Shown here piece by piece: positions 24,286 through 31,698 of a stretch of 33,682 nucleotides of DNA. The DNA comes from Treponema sp. UBA6988 (lineage in GTDB: Bacteria > Spirochaetota > Spirochaetia > Treponematales > Treponemataceae), in contig DJYC01000078.1 of NCBI GenBank assembly GCA_002448445.1, positions 10,024-43,705 of the forward strand, written 5' to 3'. Made by a program: the position numbers and the translations under genes. The notes beneath the pieces were generated by a model. That model did not search any database. It was not told where the DNA came from and saw only the letters and a program-made list of their open reading frames with translations. Position 1 is the first letter of the stretch, and each line of letters begins with the position of its first letter.

Positions 24286-25041
24286 CTATTTCAAATATTT
24301 TAAAACACCTTTTACCATATAGATACTATAGCAAAAAGCAGATTTTATAACATTAAACTTTAATGTTTTTCTGTAAATATTCCATGTCCATGCAGCAGCC
24401 TTTCCTTTATTTGAAGAAACAGATTTCTCTGCAACTCTGTACCGGGCTTCAACAGTATTCGAATTCTTCGCAACAAATCCTTTCTTTAGAATCGAAAGCC
24501 AAAGAATATAATCTTCATGCCCTGCATCTTCATAAAAAACCTTACCAACTTTTTGAGTATCATACATCCCTGTAAGATTTCCTATAGGATTTCCATAAAG
24601 GGCAGAGTTAAAAGTTATTGTCTCCGGAGACTTAATTATTCTATTTTTATTTGTGTTTGTTTGTCCCGATGAGAACTTTTCATAATATGAAAATGCAATT
24701 GCTGTATCTTCATTCTCAAACAAAGATAGTTGATGATCTAGTTTTGTTGGTAACCAAACATCATCGCTATCCAAAAAAGCAATAATCCTGCCAACAGCAG
24801 CTTTAATACCTAAATTACGCGGATAAAATGGTTTTCCTATAGATTTATCAGTGTGAAGAAGTTTTATACGTGCATCTTTTTTTGCATAGCCAGAAACAAT
24901 CATTTCTGTTTTATCTGTAGAGTTATCATTAATTACAAGCAACTCCCAGTCCACAAATGTCTGAGAAACAACAGAATCAATGGATTCTTTTATCGTCCCA
25001 GCTGCATTATGAGCCGGCATAATTATAGATACGAGTGCCAT
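24286..25041 (-). CDS. Glycosyltransferase family 2
   Basis: A 251-residue GT-A fold transferase. The nucleotide-binding start is VSIIMPAHNAAGTIKESIDS, and the metal-binding DXD-type motif is D91-S-D-D94 in FLDSDDVWL. The catalytic base region is probably GHEDYILWL. No transmembrane segment is evident, so it acts at the cytoplasmic face. It begins six bases after the radical SAM gene stop, so it is cotranscribed. The donor and acceptor sugars cannot be predicted. Confidence 0.9.
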   Translation of the reverse strand: MALVSIIMPAHNAAGTIKESIDSVVSQTFVDWELLVINDNSTDKTEMIVSGYAKKDARIKLLHTDKSIGKPFYPRNLGIKAAVGRIIAFLDSDDVWLPTKLDHQLSLFENEDTAIAFSYYEKFSSGQTNTNKNRIIKSPETITFNSALYGNPIGNLTGMYDTQKVGKVFYEDAGHEDYILWLSILKKGFVAKNSNTVEARYRVAEKSVSSNKGKAAAWTWNIYRKTLKFNVIKSAFCYSIYMVKGVLKYLK

Positions 25042-25047
25042 AGACTT

Positions 25048-26517
25048 CTACCTGAATAGGTACTTTCTTAACCTGCCAAATGCCTTCAAAGAACGTTTCA
25101 AATCATCCGGATTTGCGAGCCCCACAAGTAAGCGATGAAGAATATAAGAAGGTCTTAAATAATACTTCTTACGAGCATAATTGCAAAAATCTACCATTTC
25201 TTGCGCCGAAAGGTTTGGCAAACCTAAAACCGTATTGTGTGTACCATCTTCCCCGCAATAGTGCTCATAATCCCCAACAGTTAAGTAACCCATTTTCTTA
25301 TTATATTCATAAGCTTCTGTTCCGGGATATGGGATAAGAGGAAAGAACTGTGCAGTATCAGTATTAAGTTTGAGCGCGAGTTTCAAAGTATCCTGCATAG
25401 TTTCTTTTGATTCTCCTTGATTTCCAACCATATAGCAGGCATGAATCAAAAGACCAGCTTTCTTTGCGTTTTTTACATATGGCAAATATTGTTCAACCTT
25501 GGTTCCTTTCTTTATATTATCGAGAATCTGCTGATTTCCACTTTCTATACCAGGAATAATTAAGCGGCAACCAGATTTTTTCATAAGTTTCATTGTCTCA
25601 AGGTCTAGAGTATTTACACGAGCATTGCAAAGCCAGCGGAGTTTTTTGTTCAGTTTTTTCTGAATTAAAAGATTACAAATTGCAGAAAGGCGTTCCTTTC
25701 CGATTGTAAACGTATCATCTTCGATAACAACTTCTTTTACATCAGGAAATTTTTCTGCAATGTATTCAAATTCTTCAACAACATTTTCTGGTGAACGAGC
25801 TCGATATTTATGACCATGCATTGTCTGTGGGTAAACACAGAAATTACATCGGCACGGACATCCTCTTCCTGTAAAGATCTGAATACTTGGATATGTTGCA
25901 GCCGCGAAGAAATAATCTTTTTCATTTAAGTATTCTTTTATAAACTGAGCGGCAAAAGGAATTTCATCCATATTTTCAATTGGTGGCATAGGTGCAGTTC
26001 TAACAAAACCAGAACCACCTCTAAAGCATAAACCACGGACTCCCTTAAGCTCTTTTCCTGAATCCAGTGCATCTGCAAGCTCTTTTACAATATAATCATA
26101 TTCACCAATTGCAACTGCATCTATTTTTTCGTTATATCCAAGAGTTTCTTCTGCTGTTGCTGTGGGATGAGTACCCACAAGAAGAATAAAAGAGTTTTTA
26201 TAAAAATCTTTAAGTTTTGCACCAAAATTAACATCATTCTTAATTGAGGGGGTACTTGTTCCAATAACAAAAAGGACCTTTTCAGTAGGCAAAGTCATTT
26301 TTGCAACAAGATCTAATGTTTCTAGATCATTCAATGGCTTCGCCGGTGCATCAATAAAGTTTACTTCATGACCACATTTTTTACTGTATGCTGCAGCATA
26401 AATAAGCCATAAAGGATAATACAGAGCTCCACTCTTTGTGATGGCAGGACTGCGGCTCTCGCGACTAAATTTTCCATATTCCGCCTTAAATGGGGGATTT
26501 ATAACTATAATGTGCAC
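25048..26517 (-). CDS. Radical SAM protein with N-terminal B12-binding-like domain
   Basis: A 489-residue protein of the class often annotated B12-binding domain-containing radical SAM. Residues 1-170 form a Rossmann-like domain (VINPPF..., LLVGTHPTATAEE), but the usual DxHxxG cobalamin ligand motif is not intact, so cobalamin may be bound base-off or not at all. The radical SAM core has the iron-sulfur motif C220-x3-C224-x2-C227 in GRGCPCRCNFC, then EDDTFT and GIESGNQQIL. Relatives methylate unreactive carbon or phosphorus atoms or do other radical chemistry. The start is GTG at 26517 with AGGTG upstream. Its place among glycosyltransferases suggests it modifies a sugar or lipid of the polysaccharide; that is inference from context alone. 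Confidence 0.85.
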   Translation of the reverse strand: MHIIVINPPFKAEYGKFSRESRSPAITKSGALYYPLWLIYAAAYSKKCGHEVNFIDAPAKPLNDLETLDLVAKMTLPTEKVLFVIGTSTPSIKNDVNFGAKLKDFYKNSFILLVGTHPTATAEETLGYNEKIDAVAIGEYDYIVKELADALDSGKELKGVRGLCFRGGSGFVRTAPMPPIENMDEIPFAAQFIKEYLNEKDYFFAAATYPSIQIFTGRGCPCRCNFCVYPQTMHGHKYRARSPENVVEEFEYIAEKFPDVKEVVIEDDTFTIGKERLSAICNLLIQKKLNKKLRWLCNARVNTLDLETMKLMKKSGCRLIIPGIESGNQQILDNIKKGTKVEQYLPYVKNAKKAGLLIHACYMVGNQGESKETMQDTLKLALKLNTDTAQFFPLIPYPGTEAYEYNKKMGYLTVGDYEHYCGEDGTHNTVLGLPNLSAQEMVDFCNYARKKYYLRPSYILHRLLVGLANPDDLKRSLKAFGRLRKYLFR

Positions 26518-26577
26518 AAAAACACCTCGCGCATTTTATTAACTAACGGCTCGAAATAAAAGAAACTATATTTAACA

Positions 26578-27330
26578 TTACTTATTTTTTCTTGAAAAAA
26601 ATAGTCGGTTATAGAATTGAATCAAGAACACGATCCTATATACAATTTTGAACCACAAAGGATTTTTACTCTTATTTGTAACAGAAGGAGAAACATTATT
26701 TTCATGTACACGATACTTATGCAAGGGTTCTTCTATATATATTAATTTCTTTTTATATGCACATAAAGAACCAATCCATAAATCATGGCAAAGTAATTTA
26801 TTAGGAAATGGAAAAATATATTTCATTGCATTCCTTGAAAATGCCATACAACACCCCAAAAAAGGCGTATTATTTAGATTAGAAAGCACAGATTTAGAAA
26901 ACATGGATTTCTTTTGAAAAGAATTTATCTCGTTTCCCAAAGAATCTATAACAAGATTATTACAAAGAACACAATCTGCATTTTTTAAAGCTTTAACCAT
27001 TTTTGCAATTTTGCCAGGAACAAACAAATCATCCTGATCTGAAAGAAAAATATAATCACCTTGTGCATACCTCAACGCATTTGCAAAATTCTCTGTCGCA
27101 TAATAAAAACTACGCGAATATTTCTTGTTCCTCAAGGCAGGATTCTTTTTATGATGAATAAGTCTTATTCGTTGATCCGAATATCCCGAAATAATATTTA
27201 GGGTAGAATCCGTACTACCATCATCAGAAATAATAAGCTCATCTTCAGGCCCAAGCTGAGATATAATAGAATCAATTTGTTGCTTTATATATTTCTCCCC
27301 ATTATAAGAAGTCATACAAACACTATTCAT
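26578..27330 (-). CDS. Glycosyltransferase family 2
   Basis: A 250-residue GT-A transferase: start NSVCMTSYNGEKYIKQQIDS, acidic DDGSTDSTL, and the DXD-type motif D98-Q-D-D101 in FLSDQDDLF, a form frequent in O-antigen rhamnosyl- and related transferases. The second half includes LLCHDLWIGSLCAYKKK and the HKYRVHENNVSPS block. It is soluble or peripheral. The gene is markedly AT-rich. It lies 31 bases after the GT4 gene. Confidence 0.88.
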   Translation of the reverse strand: MNSVCMTSYNGEKYIKQQIDSIISQLGPEDELIISDDGSTDSTLNIISGYSDQRIRLIHHKKNPALRNKKYSRSFYYATENFANALRYAQGDYIFLSDQDDLFVPGKIAKMVKALKNADCVLCNNLVIDSLGNEINSFQKKSMFSKSVLSNLNNTPFLGCCMAFSRNAMKYIFPFPNKLLCHDLWIGSLCAYKKKLIYIEEPLHKYRVHENNVSPSVTNKSKNPLWFKIVYRIVFLIQFYNRLFFSRKNK

Positions 27331-27361
27331 TTTTCAATTTCCGTCAAACATTGTTAATGTT

Positions 27362-28426
27362 TTATCTATAATATTGCATTATTACATTTTTAAAATCTCT
27401 ATACGCTTTTTCCCAGGTAAAACCTTGTATCAATTCGTTTCCCTGCTTTGCAATCCGCTGCCGGCAAACATCATCTTCAAGCAATTTTATTATATTTTTT
27501 GCAAGAGCTTCATAATCATAAACAGGCGATAAGAGTGCAGAAAAACCGTCTTTAGCATACAAGGAAAACCCTCCTATATTTGTACAGCACAAGGCACATC
27601 CACACTGCATTGCTTCAGCAGGCGGCAATGCCATACCTTCTTTCCTAGATGCACTAACAAATATGGCAGAATTATTATATAAATCATTATGAAGTTTTTT
27701 ATTAGGCTTTCTAAAATATGAAAACTCAAAAGGAAGTCCCCTCGGTCTCTTTGGAACCCCAAACATAGAAATATTAACACACGGATATTTTTTCTTTACA
27801 ACACACAAAGCTTTTATCGCATCCTTGCAACGCTTCCTCTCTTCTTTATGATAAAGCATCAAAATATTATATTTATTCCGTTTGGAAATAGCTTGCTGCA
27901 GAAAAAATTTATTAAAATCAAAACCATTCGGTATAAGTGTAGCATCTTCTCCGACGCTTCTAACAAGATCCTTTAGCCAAGGTGAAATAACTATTTTTGT
28001 CATTTTAAATTTATAGGATGCCAGAACTTGAGTGCTAGACATACTCCAATCCTCAAAATCTTGAATAAAATAGATTTTTTTAGCACTTGTGTCATACCCC
28101 TCGAGGAAATATGCAGTTTCAACTGCTGTAGCAATAAAAATATCACTTTTGCATGGAATATTTTTAAATTTTAGATTTCTTACAAAAAACAATTTTACAT
28201 TTTTATTCAACTCAAACCATTCATACGGCAAATAGTTTTTTGAAATTAAATAATATGGATACCTAATTAAACTTGCGATTCTATTCTTTATTGACAGAAG
28301 GCGAGCTGGCATAATTATATTTACACAATAACCATCTTCAATAAATCTATTTGCATATTCAAAGATGACCTTTATACCTCCAACAGGTCTTTCCGCTGTA
28401 CAAGGCAAAAGAAATGTTATATTCAT
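27362..28426 (-). CDS. Glycosyltransferase, GT4-like (GT-B fold)
   Basis: A 354-residue retaining-type transferase. The N-terminal domain opens NITFLLPCTAERPVGGIKV, where GG contacts the acceptor side. The C-terminal donor domain has SRKEGMALPPAEAMQCG with E263 and E271, the EX7E motif, followed by GGFSLYAKDG. It is the only GT-B enzyme of the cluster. The donor is not predictable. GGGAG lies ten bases before the ATG. A 100-base AT-rich gap separates it from the preceding gene. Confidence 0.88.
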   Translation of the reverse strand: MNITFLLPCTAERPVGGIKVIFEYANRFIEDGYCVNIIMPARLLSIKNRIASLIRYPYYLISKNYLPYEWFELNKNVKLFFVRNLKFKNIPCKSDIFIATAVETAYFLEGYDTSAKKIYFIQDFEDWSMSSTQVLASYKFKMTKIVISPWLKDLVRSVGEDATLIPNGFDFNKFFLQQAISKRNKYNILMLYHKEERKRCKDAIKALCVVKKKYPCVNISMFGVPKRPRGLPFEFSYFRKPNKKLHNDLYNNSAIFVSASRKEGMALPPAEAMQCGCALCCTNIGGFSLYAKDGFSALLSPVYDYEALAKNIIKLLEDDVCRQRIAKQGNELIQGFTWEKAYRDFKNVIMQYYR

Positions 28427-28526
28427 TTTATCCGACTCCCAGTATCTTAGAAAAGATTATATAAAATACAAAATTAATAAAAATACAACCCCAATAACAT
28501 ACTTGCTTGTGAATTGATGTAAACTG

Positions 28527-29462
28527 TCATCTTCCGAAAACAAACTTCTTCATAATTCGCATAAAAAAAAGTTTTTTATCATTTGATAAATAAATTTGCT
28601 TATAGTTTCTACAAAAATAAAATAAAGCTGGCATCTTGAGAAAACTATTTAAGTGCATAAAATATTGAAGAGCATCCGCCACAAGTTTTTTTCTAGAATC
28701 CTCTTCCAGATAATACACCAAAGCAAAAAGAATATCTATTTGTTCTTTATTCTTCTGCATTGTAGAATCAGTAAAAAAAGCCCTCTTAACTAATTCAAAA
28801 AAAGTTCCTCTTTTATTCGTTGTTATATTACTTCCATGTTGTCTGTAATATAAAATCGGATCAATAAAATAAGTTACCCCACCATGCAAAGCCGCCTGCA
28901 TTGCAATCCAATAATCATGAAACCGAACTTTTTCAGGAATAGTCTTTATATATGGCAGAAGAGTTTTGCGGAACAAACAAGCTGCTCCCTGAAAGATACT
29001 TCCATGCAGCAAAAAGAAAAACCATTCATCTTGAGTCTTTGGCAAAAAATCAAAATGTGAACAATCTAAAAGAGTAACTCCAGTCGGATTTGCATTAACA
29101 TCCGCAAGATATGCATTACCACAAACCAAAGCCTTATCACCAATATTAAAAAGCAACTTTTCTATATGATTTTCAGTCCAGACATCATCTTGATCAGACA
29201 GAGCAATATAATCACATGTGGCCAAGTTTAACAGACGCTCAAAATTTTTCTTAAAACCTAAATTTTTTTCATTACGATATATTTTTATTCTACTATCATT
29301 TCTAGCATATTTCTCAATAATATCAACTGTATTATCTGATGAACAATCATCACATATAATCAATTCAAAATCTCGAAATGTCTGTTTTTGAATTGAAATT
29401 ATTTGTTCCTCTATATAACGACTTCCGTTATATGCAGCAAGAAGTATAGAGACTTTTTTCAT
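28527..29462 (-). CDS. Glycosyltransferase family 2 (rhamnosyltransferase-like)
   Basis: A 311-residue GT-A transferase: KKVSILLAAYNGSRYIEEQI, CDDCSSDNTVDII and the DXD-type D90-Q-D-D93 in ALSDQDDVW. KVRFHDYWIAMQAALHGG and YRQHGSNIT are the acceptor-side blocks seen in rhamnosyltransferase-like GT2 enzymes. It resembles the 26578-27330 gene product in layout and motif (SDQDD), so the two may be old duplicates. The C-terminal 60 residues are basic and aromatic and may lie on the membrane. Confidence 0.9.
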   Translation of the reverse strand: MKKVSILLAAYNGSRYIEEQIISIQKQTFRDFELIICDDCSSDNTVDIIEKYARNDSRIKIYRNEKNLGFKKNFERLLNLATCDYIALSDQDDVWTENHIEKLLFNIGDKALVCGNAYLADVNANPTGVTLLDCSHFDFLPKTQDEWFFFLLHGSIFQGAACLFRKTLLPYIKTIPEKVRFHDYWIAMQAALHGGVTYFIDPILYYRQHGSNITTNKRGTFFELVKRAFFTDSTMQKNKEQIDILFALVYYLEEDSRKKLVADALQYFMHLNSFLKMPALFYFCRNYKQIYLSNDKKLFFMRIMKKFVFGR

Positions 29463-29553
29463 CTTTACCTTATATTATCTTATGAGTAATTTTTTTTATT
29501 AATTAACTAACCATAAAAAAAGAACCGGCATAAAACTAGATGAGCCAAGTATT

Positions 29554-30528
29554 TCAACTCTCATAGATCACCTGCCCTTCATTTTTTTCATTTGATTTTT
29601 TCCATAGTTTCATAATAAAAACTGCAATAAAATCCATATGGAAAAAAATAAGCCAATATAACAAAGTTATTTTTCTAGGTCTGAACAAAGTATATTTTTG
29701 TACTTCTGGAAAAACTGTTCTAGAATAATCAATACCAAAATTCATCAAAGCATATTCTTTTGGCTCGATTTTCAATTGCTTTATGATCCTCTTTACATTT
29801 TTTGTTTTTGAAAGATTAGATTCATTTAAAAAAGCGACAATTTTTTCCACAGCTTCAACTTGATTTAAAATAATTGAATAATTTATATTATGGGTTGCGG
29901 AAGCAGGATTCATAAAATAATGGTAAAACTTATTATCCAACTGATACCCACGCTGCATTCTTACCAGCACCTGAAAGCTAACAAACGTATCTTCCAATAA
30001 TTTTAAATCCGTTGAAAATCTAACCTGAGGAAAAGATAATAAACCTCTTGAAACTATTTTATTACACATACTTCTAGATTCACAATATAAGCAAGAATCT
30101 TCAAATTTAAACACACCAACCCTTGTATGCGCATTAACATTTGCTTTAGAAGCACCATCGATTTCTTCTGCCCATCTCCACTGAACCAAATCAGCACCAT
30201 TGTCAAAAGCTGTTTTAACTGCAACTTCATAAGTATTGGGGTCTATCCAATCGTCACTATCAACAAAAGCAATCCACTCTCCTTTTGCAGCTTTCAAACC
30301 GGCATTTCGAGCAACACTTACTCCCGCATTCTGCTGATGAATAACACAAAAACGCGTATCTTTAACAGCGTATTCATCACAAATTTTTCCACTATTATCA
30401 CAAGAACCATCGTCCACCAATATACATTCCCAGTCAGAAAATGTCTGAGCCACAATACTGTCAAGACACCTTGCAAGGTATTCCTCAACATTGTATACAG
30501 GAACGATTATCGAAACACACGGGGTCAT
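29554..30528 (-). CDS. Glycosyltransferase family 2, first structural gene of the polysaccharide operon
   Basis: A 324-residue GT-A transferase: VSIIVPVYNVEEYLARCLDSI, VDDGSCDNSGKICDEY, NAGVSVARNAGL and D90-S-D-D93 in AFVDSDDWID, the common layout of EpsH/CpsI-type enzymes. A hydrophobic patch, ITLLYWLIFFHMDFIAVFIM, near the C-terminus suggests membrane attachment. AAGGAGA stands ten bases before the ATG. Its leader, back to the promoter near 30716-30744, is long and structured, which fits control by the LoaP-like protein encoded immediately upstream. Confidence 0.9.
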   Translation of the reverse strand: MTPCVSIIVPVYNVEEYLARCLDSIVAQTFSDWECILVDDGSCDNSGKICDEYAVKDTRFCVIHQQNAGVSVARNAGLKAAKGEWIAFVDSDDWIDPNTYEVAVKTAFDNGADLVQWRWAEEIDGASKANVNAHTRVGVFKFEDSCLYCESRSMCNKIVSRGLLSFPQVRFSTDLKLLEDTFVSFQVLVRMQRGYQLDNKFYHYFMNPASATHNINYSIILNQVEAVEKIVAFLNESNLSKTKNVKRIIKQLKIEPKEYALMNFGIDYSRTVFPEVQKYTLFRPRKITLLYWLIFFHMDFIAVFIMKLWKKSNEKNEGQVIYES

Positions 30529-30560
30529 GCAAAAAGAATCTCCTTAATAGTGAATGCATA

Positions 30561-30703
30561 AACAAAATTCTTTCATATAATACTATTTTAAAGACACCAC
30601 CCCCATTGGCAACAAGGTATATTTTGACCGGTCACCGCAAGGAATTTTGTTCGCCATCCGGGATCCGTGCTTGAATCAAGCTCCGTGCCAAACAATGGTT
30701 GCC
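30561..30703 (-). promoter_or_regulatory. Structured leader RNA of the polysaccharide operon (possible LoaP target)
   Basis: Within the untranslated leader, AACAAAATTC (30651-30642) pairs perfectly over ten bases with GAATTTTGTT (30570-30561). GCTTG-ATT-CAAGC forms a compact hairpin at 30681-30669. GGCAAC (30703-30698) can pair with GTTGCC (30613-30608), and CCATTG (30698-30693) with CAATGG (30608-30603), pairings that cross each other. LoaP proteins are known to act through a leader hairpin, but which of these would be the signal is not known. Confidence 0.45.
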
Positions 30704-30715
30704 TTTAATGTGTTA

Positions 30716-30744
30716 ATATTATTATAAGAAGAAATTGTTGTCAA
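30716..30744 (-). promoter_or_regulatory. Candidate promoter of the polysaccharide operon
   Basis: A perfect TTGACA (30744-30739), 17 bases and TAATAT (30721-30716) on the minus strand, just downstream of the loaP-like gene stop. It would make a leader of about 180 bases before the first glycosyltransferase. Confidence 0.6.
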
Positions 30745-30777
30745 CTTATTCAGATTACAACCAAGACAAAAGTATAG

Positions 30778-31317
30778 TTAATCTTCATCCATTTTTTTTA
30801 CTCTTTCGTATGTTAAACCTATGACGTGGGCACCGTTCATCAGCTCAACCTCGAAATTGACCCTTTTGTTACGTCGATTTACGGCTTTTACTAAGGCTTC
30901 CTGTCCTTTAAAGTAGCCGTCAAGGATTTTGATCCTGTCGTTTACGTCAAAGTCTACATGGACGATTGGCATAATAATCCCGTACTTCAAGAAGGAGCGT
31001 ATAAGGTCCACGTCCTTTTCCTGCAAGACGCGGGGTTCACTGTTATGGGGAAGGATTTTTAGGAACCCCTTGCCCTTCTGCAAAACACAAAGGCCTTCCA
31101 ATGAATCTGTTTCCCAAAAGACATAGCCTGGAAAAATGGAATCTATGTATTCCTTGCCACTTTTTAACCTCATCTGCTTGCCAAGGCAATAGAGTTTCCC
31201 TTTGCAGGGGGTGTTCGGAGAATCAAGTTTCGGCTGGATTTCTTTTACAAAATCCCATTCGTAGCCAGTTCTTATATAGAGGCAGTAAAAATGCTTTTCT
31301 GATAAAGCCTGCTCCAT
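30778..31317 (-). CDS. loaP: NusG-family transcription antiterminator (LoaP-like)
   Basis: A specialised NusG paralog that would bind RNA polymerase and suppress termination across the long operon beside it. From ATG 31317 it has 179 residues: an NGN domain (HFYCLYIRTGYEWDFVKEI..., IFPGYVFWET) and a C-terminal KOW domain (VNDRIKILDGYFKGQEALVKAVNRRNKRVNFEVEL). LoaP and RfaH/UpxY-type proteins share this layout; LoaP is the form reported in Firmicutes and spirochaetes, usually next to polysaccharide or metabolite clusters, so I prefer that name. An upstream TTG at 31380 would add 21 residues and is less likely. A housekeeping nusG would sit in the ribosomal protein region, which argues against that role. 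Confidence 0.8.
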   Translation of the reverse strand: MEQALSEKHFYCLYIRTGYEWDFVKEIQPKLDSPNTPCKGKLYCLGKQMRLKSGKEYIDSIFPGYVFWETDSLEGLCVLQKGKGFLKILPHNSEPRVLQEKDVDLIRSFLKYGIIMPIVHVDFDVNDRIKILDGYFKGQEALVKAVNRRNKRVNFEVELMNGAHVIGLTYERVKKMDED

Positions 31318-31444
31318 AATTTTAAGCACGCCCCGCCTTATTGGTCGGGTCAACTCGCATATTTTTGCAAAAAGGGACAATGTTCAGAGGAGCTGAAATA
31401 TTTTGCAAGGTTGCTGCGTCACTGTTCACCATATTCAATTATTA

Positions 31445-31473
31445 AATATATTACAAAACGAGCCGTATTGCAA
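31445..31473 (-). promoter_or_regulatory. Candidate promoter of the loaP-like gene
   Basis: TTGCAA (31473-31468), 17 bases and TATATT (31450-31445) on the minus strand, giving a leader of about 120 bases. The boxes are imperfect. Confidence 0.4.
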
Positions 31474-31521
31474 GCAATATACGCCACTGTGGAAGCCCAT
31501 AGTTACGCATAGCTGCAATGA

Positions 31522-31550
31522 GTGTTAGGCAGGAAGGGCGGAGGGAACGC
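31522..31550 (-). repeat. Deletion relic of the intergenic palindromic element
   Basis: GTGTTAGGCA and GGAGGGAACGC stand 8 bases apart. Read in reverse these are the two ends of copy 5 (GGGCGTTCCC and TGCCTAACGC) with the interior missing. It lies between the divergent loaP-like and phosphohexomutase genes. Confidence 0.5.
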
Positions 31551-31618
31551 TAAAAAAAGGCAAACTGCTCAAAAAGAAGAGTATTATGGAAGGAAAATGC
31601 CAAATTAAGACTATTTGG

Positions 31619-31642
31619 GCCTAAATGACCGCCTAAATGACC
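31619..31642. repeat. Two perfect 12-bp tandem units upstream of the phosphohexomutase gene
   Basis: GCCTAAATGACC occurs at 31619-31630 and again at 31631-31642, 22 bases before the -35 box of the promoter at 31664. The spacing of just over one helical turn would suit a pair of protein-binding half-sites. Confidence 0.55.
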
Positions 31643-31663
31643 ATGCAAATAAGGGCTTTTTTG

Positions 31664-31692
31664 TTGAAAATATGGAGAATTGTCGCTATAAT
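31664..31692 (+). promoter_or_regulatory. Candidate promoter of the phosphohexomutase gene, leaderless start
   Basis: TTGAAA (31664-31669), 17 bases and a perfect TATAAT (31687-31692). Six bases separate the -10 box from ATG 31699, so transcription should begin at the start codon. Confidence 0.65.
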
Positions 31693-31698
31693 AGTAGC

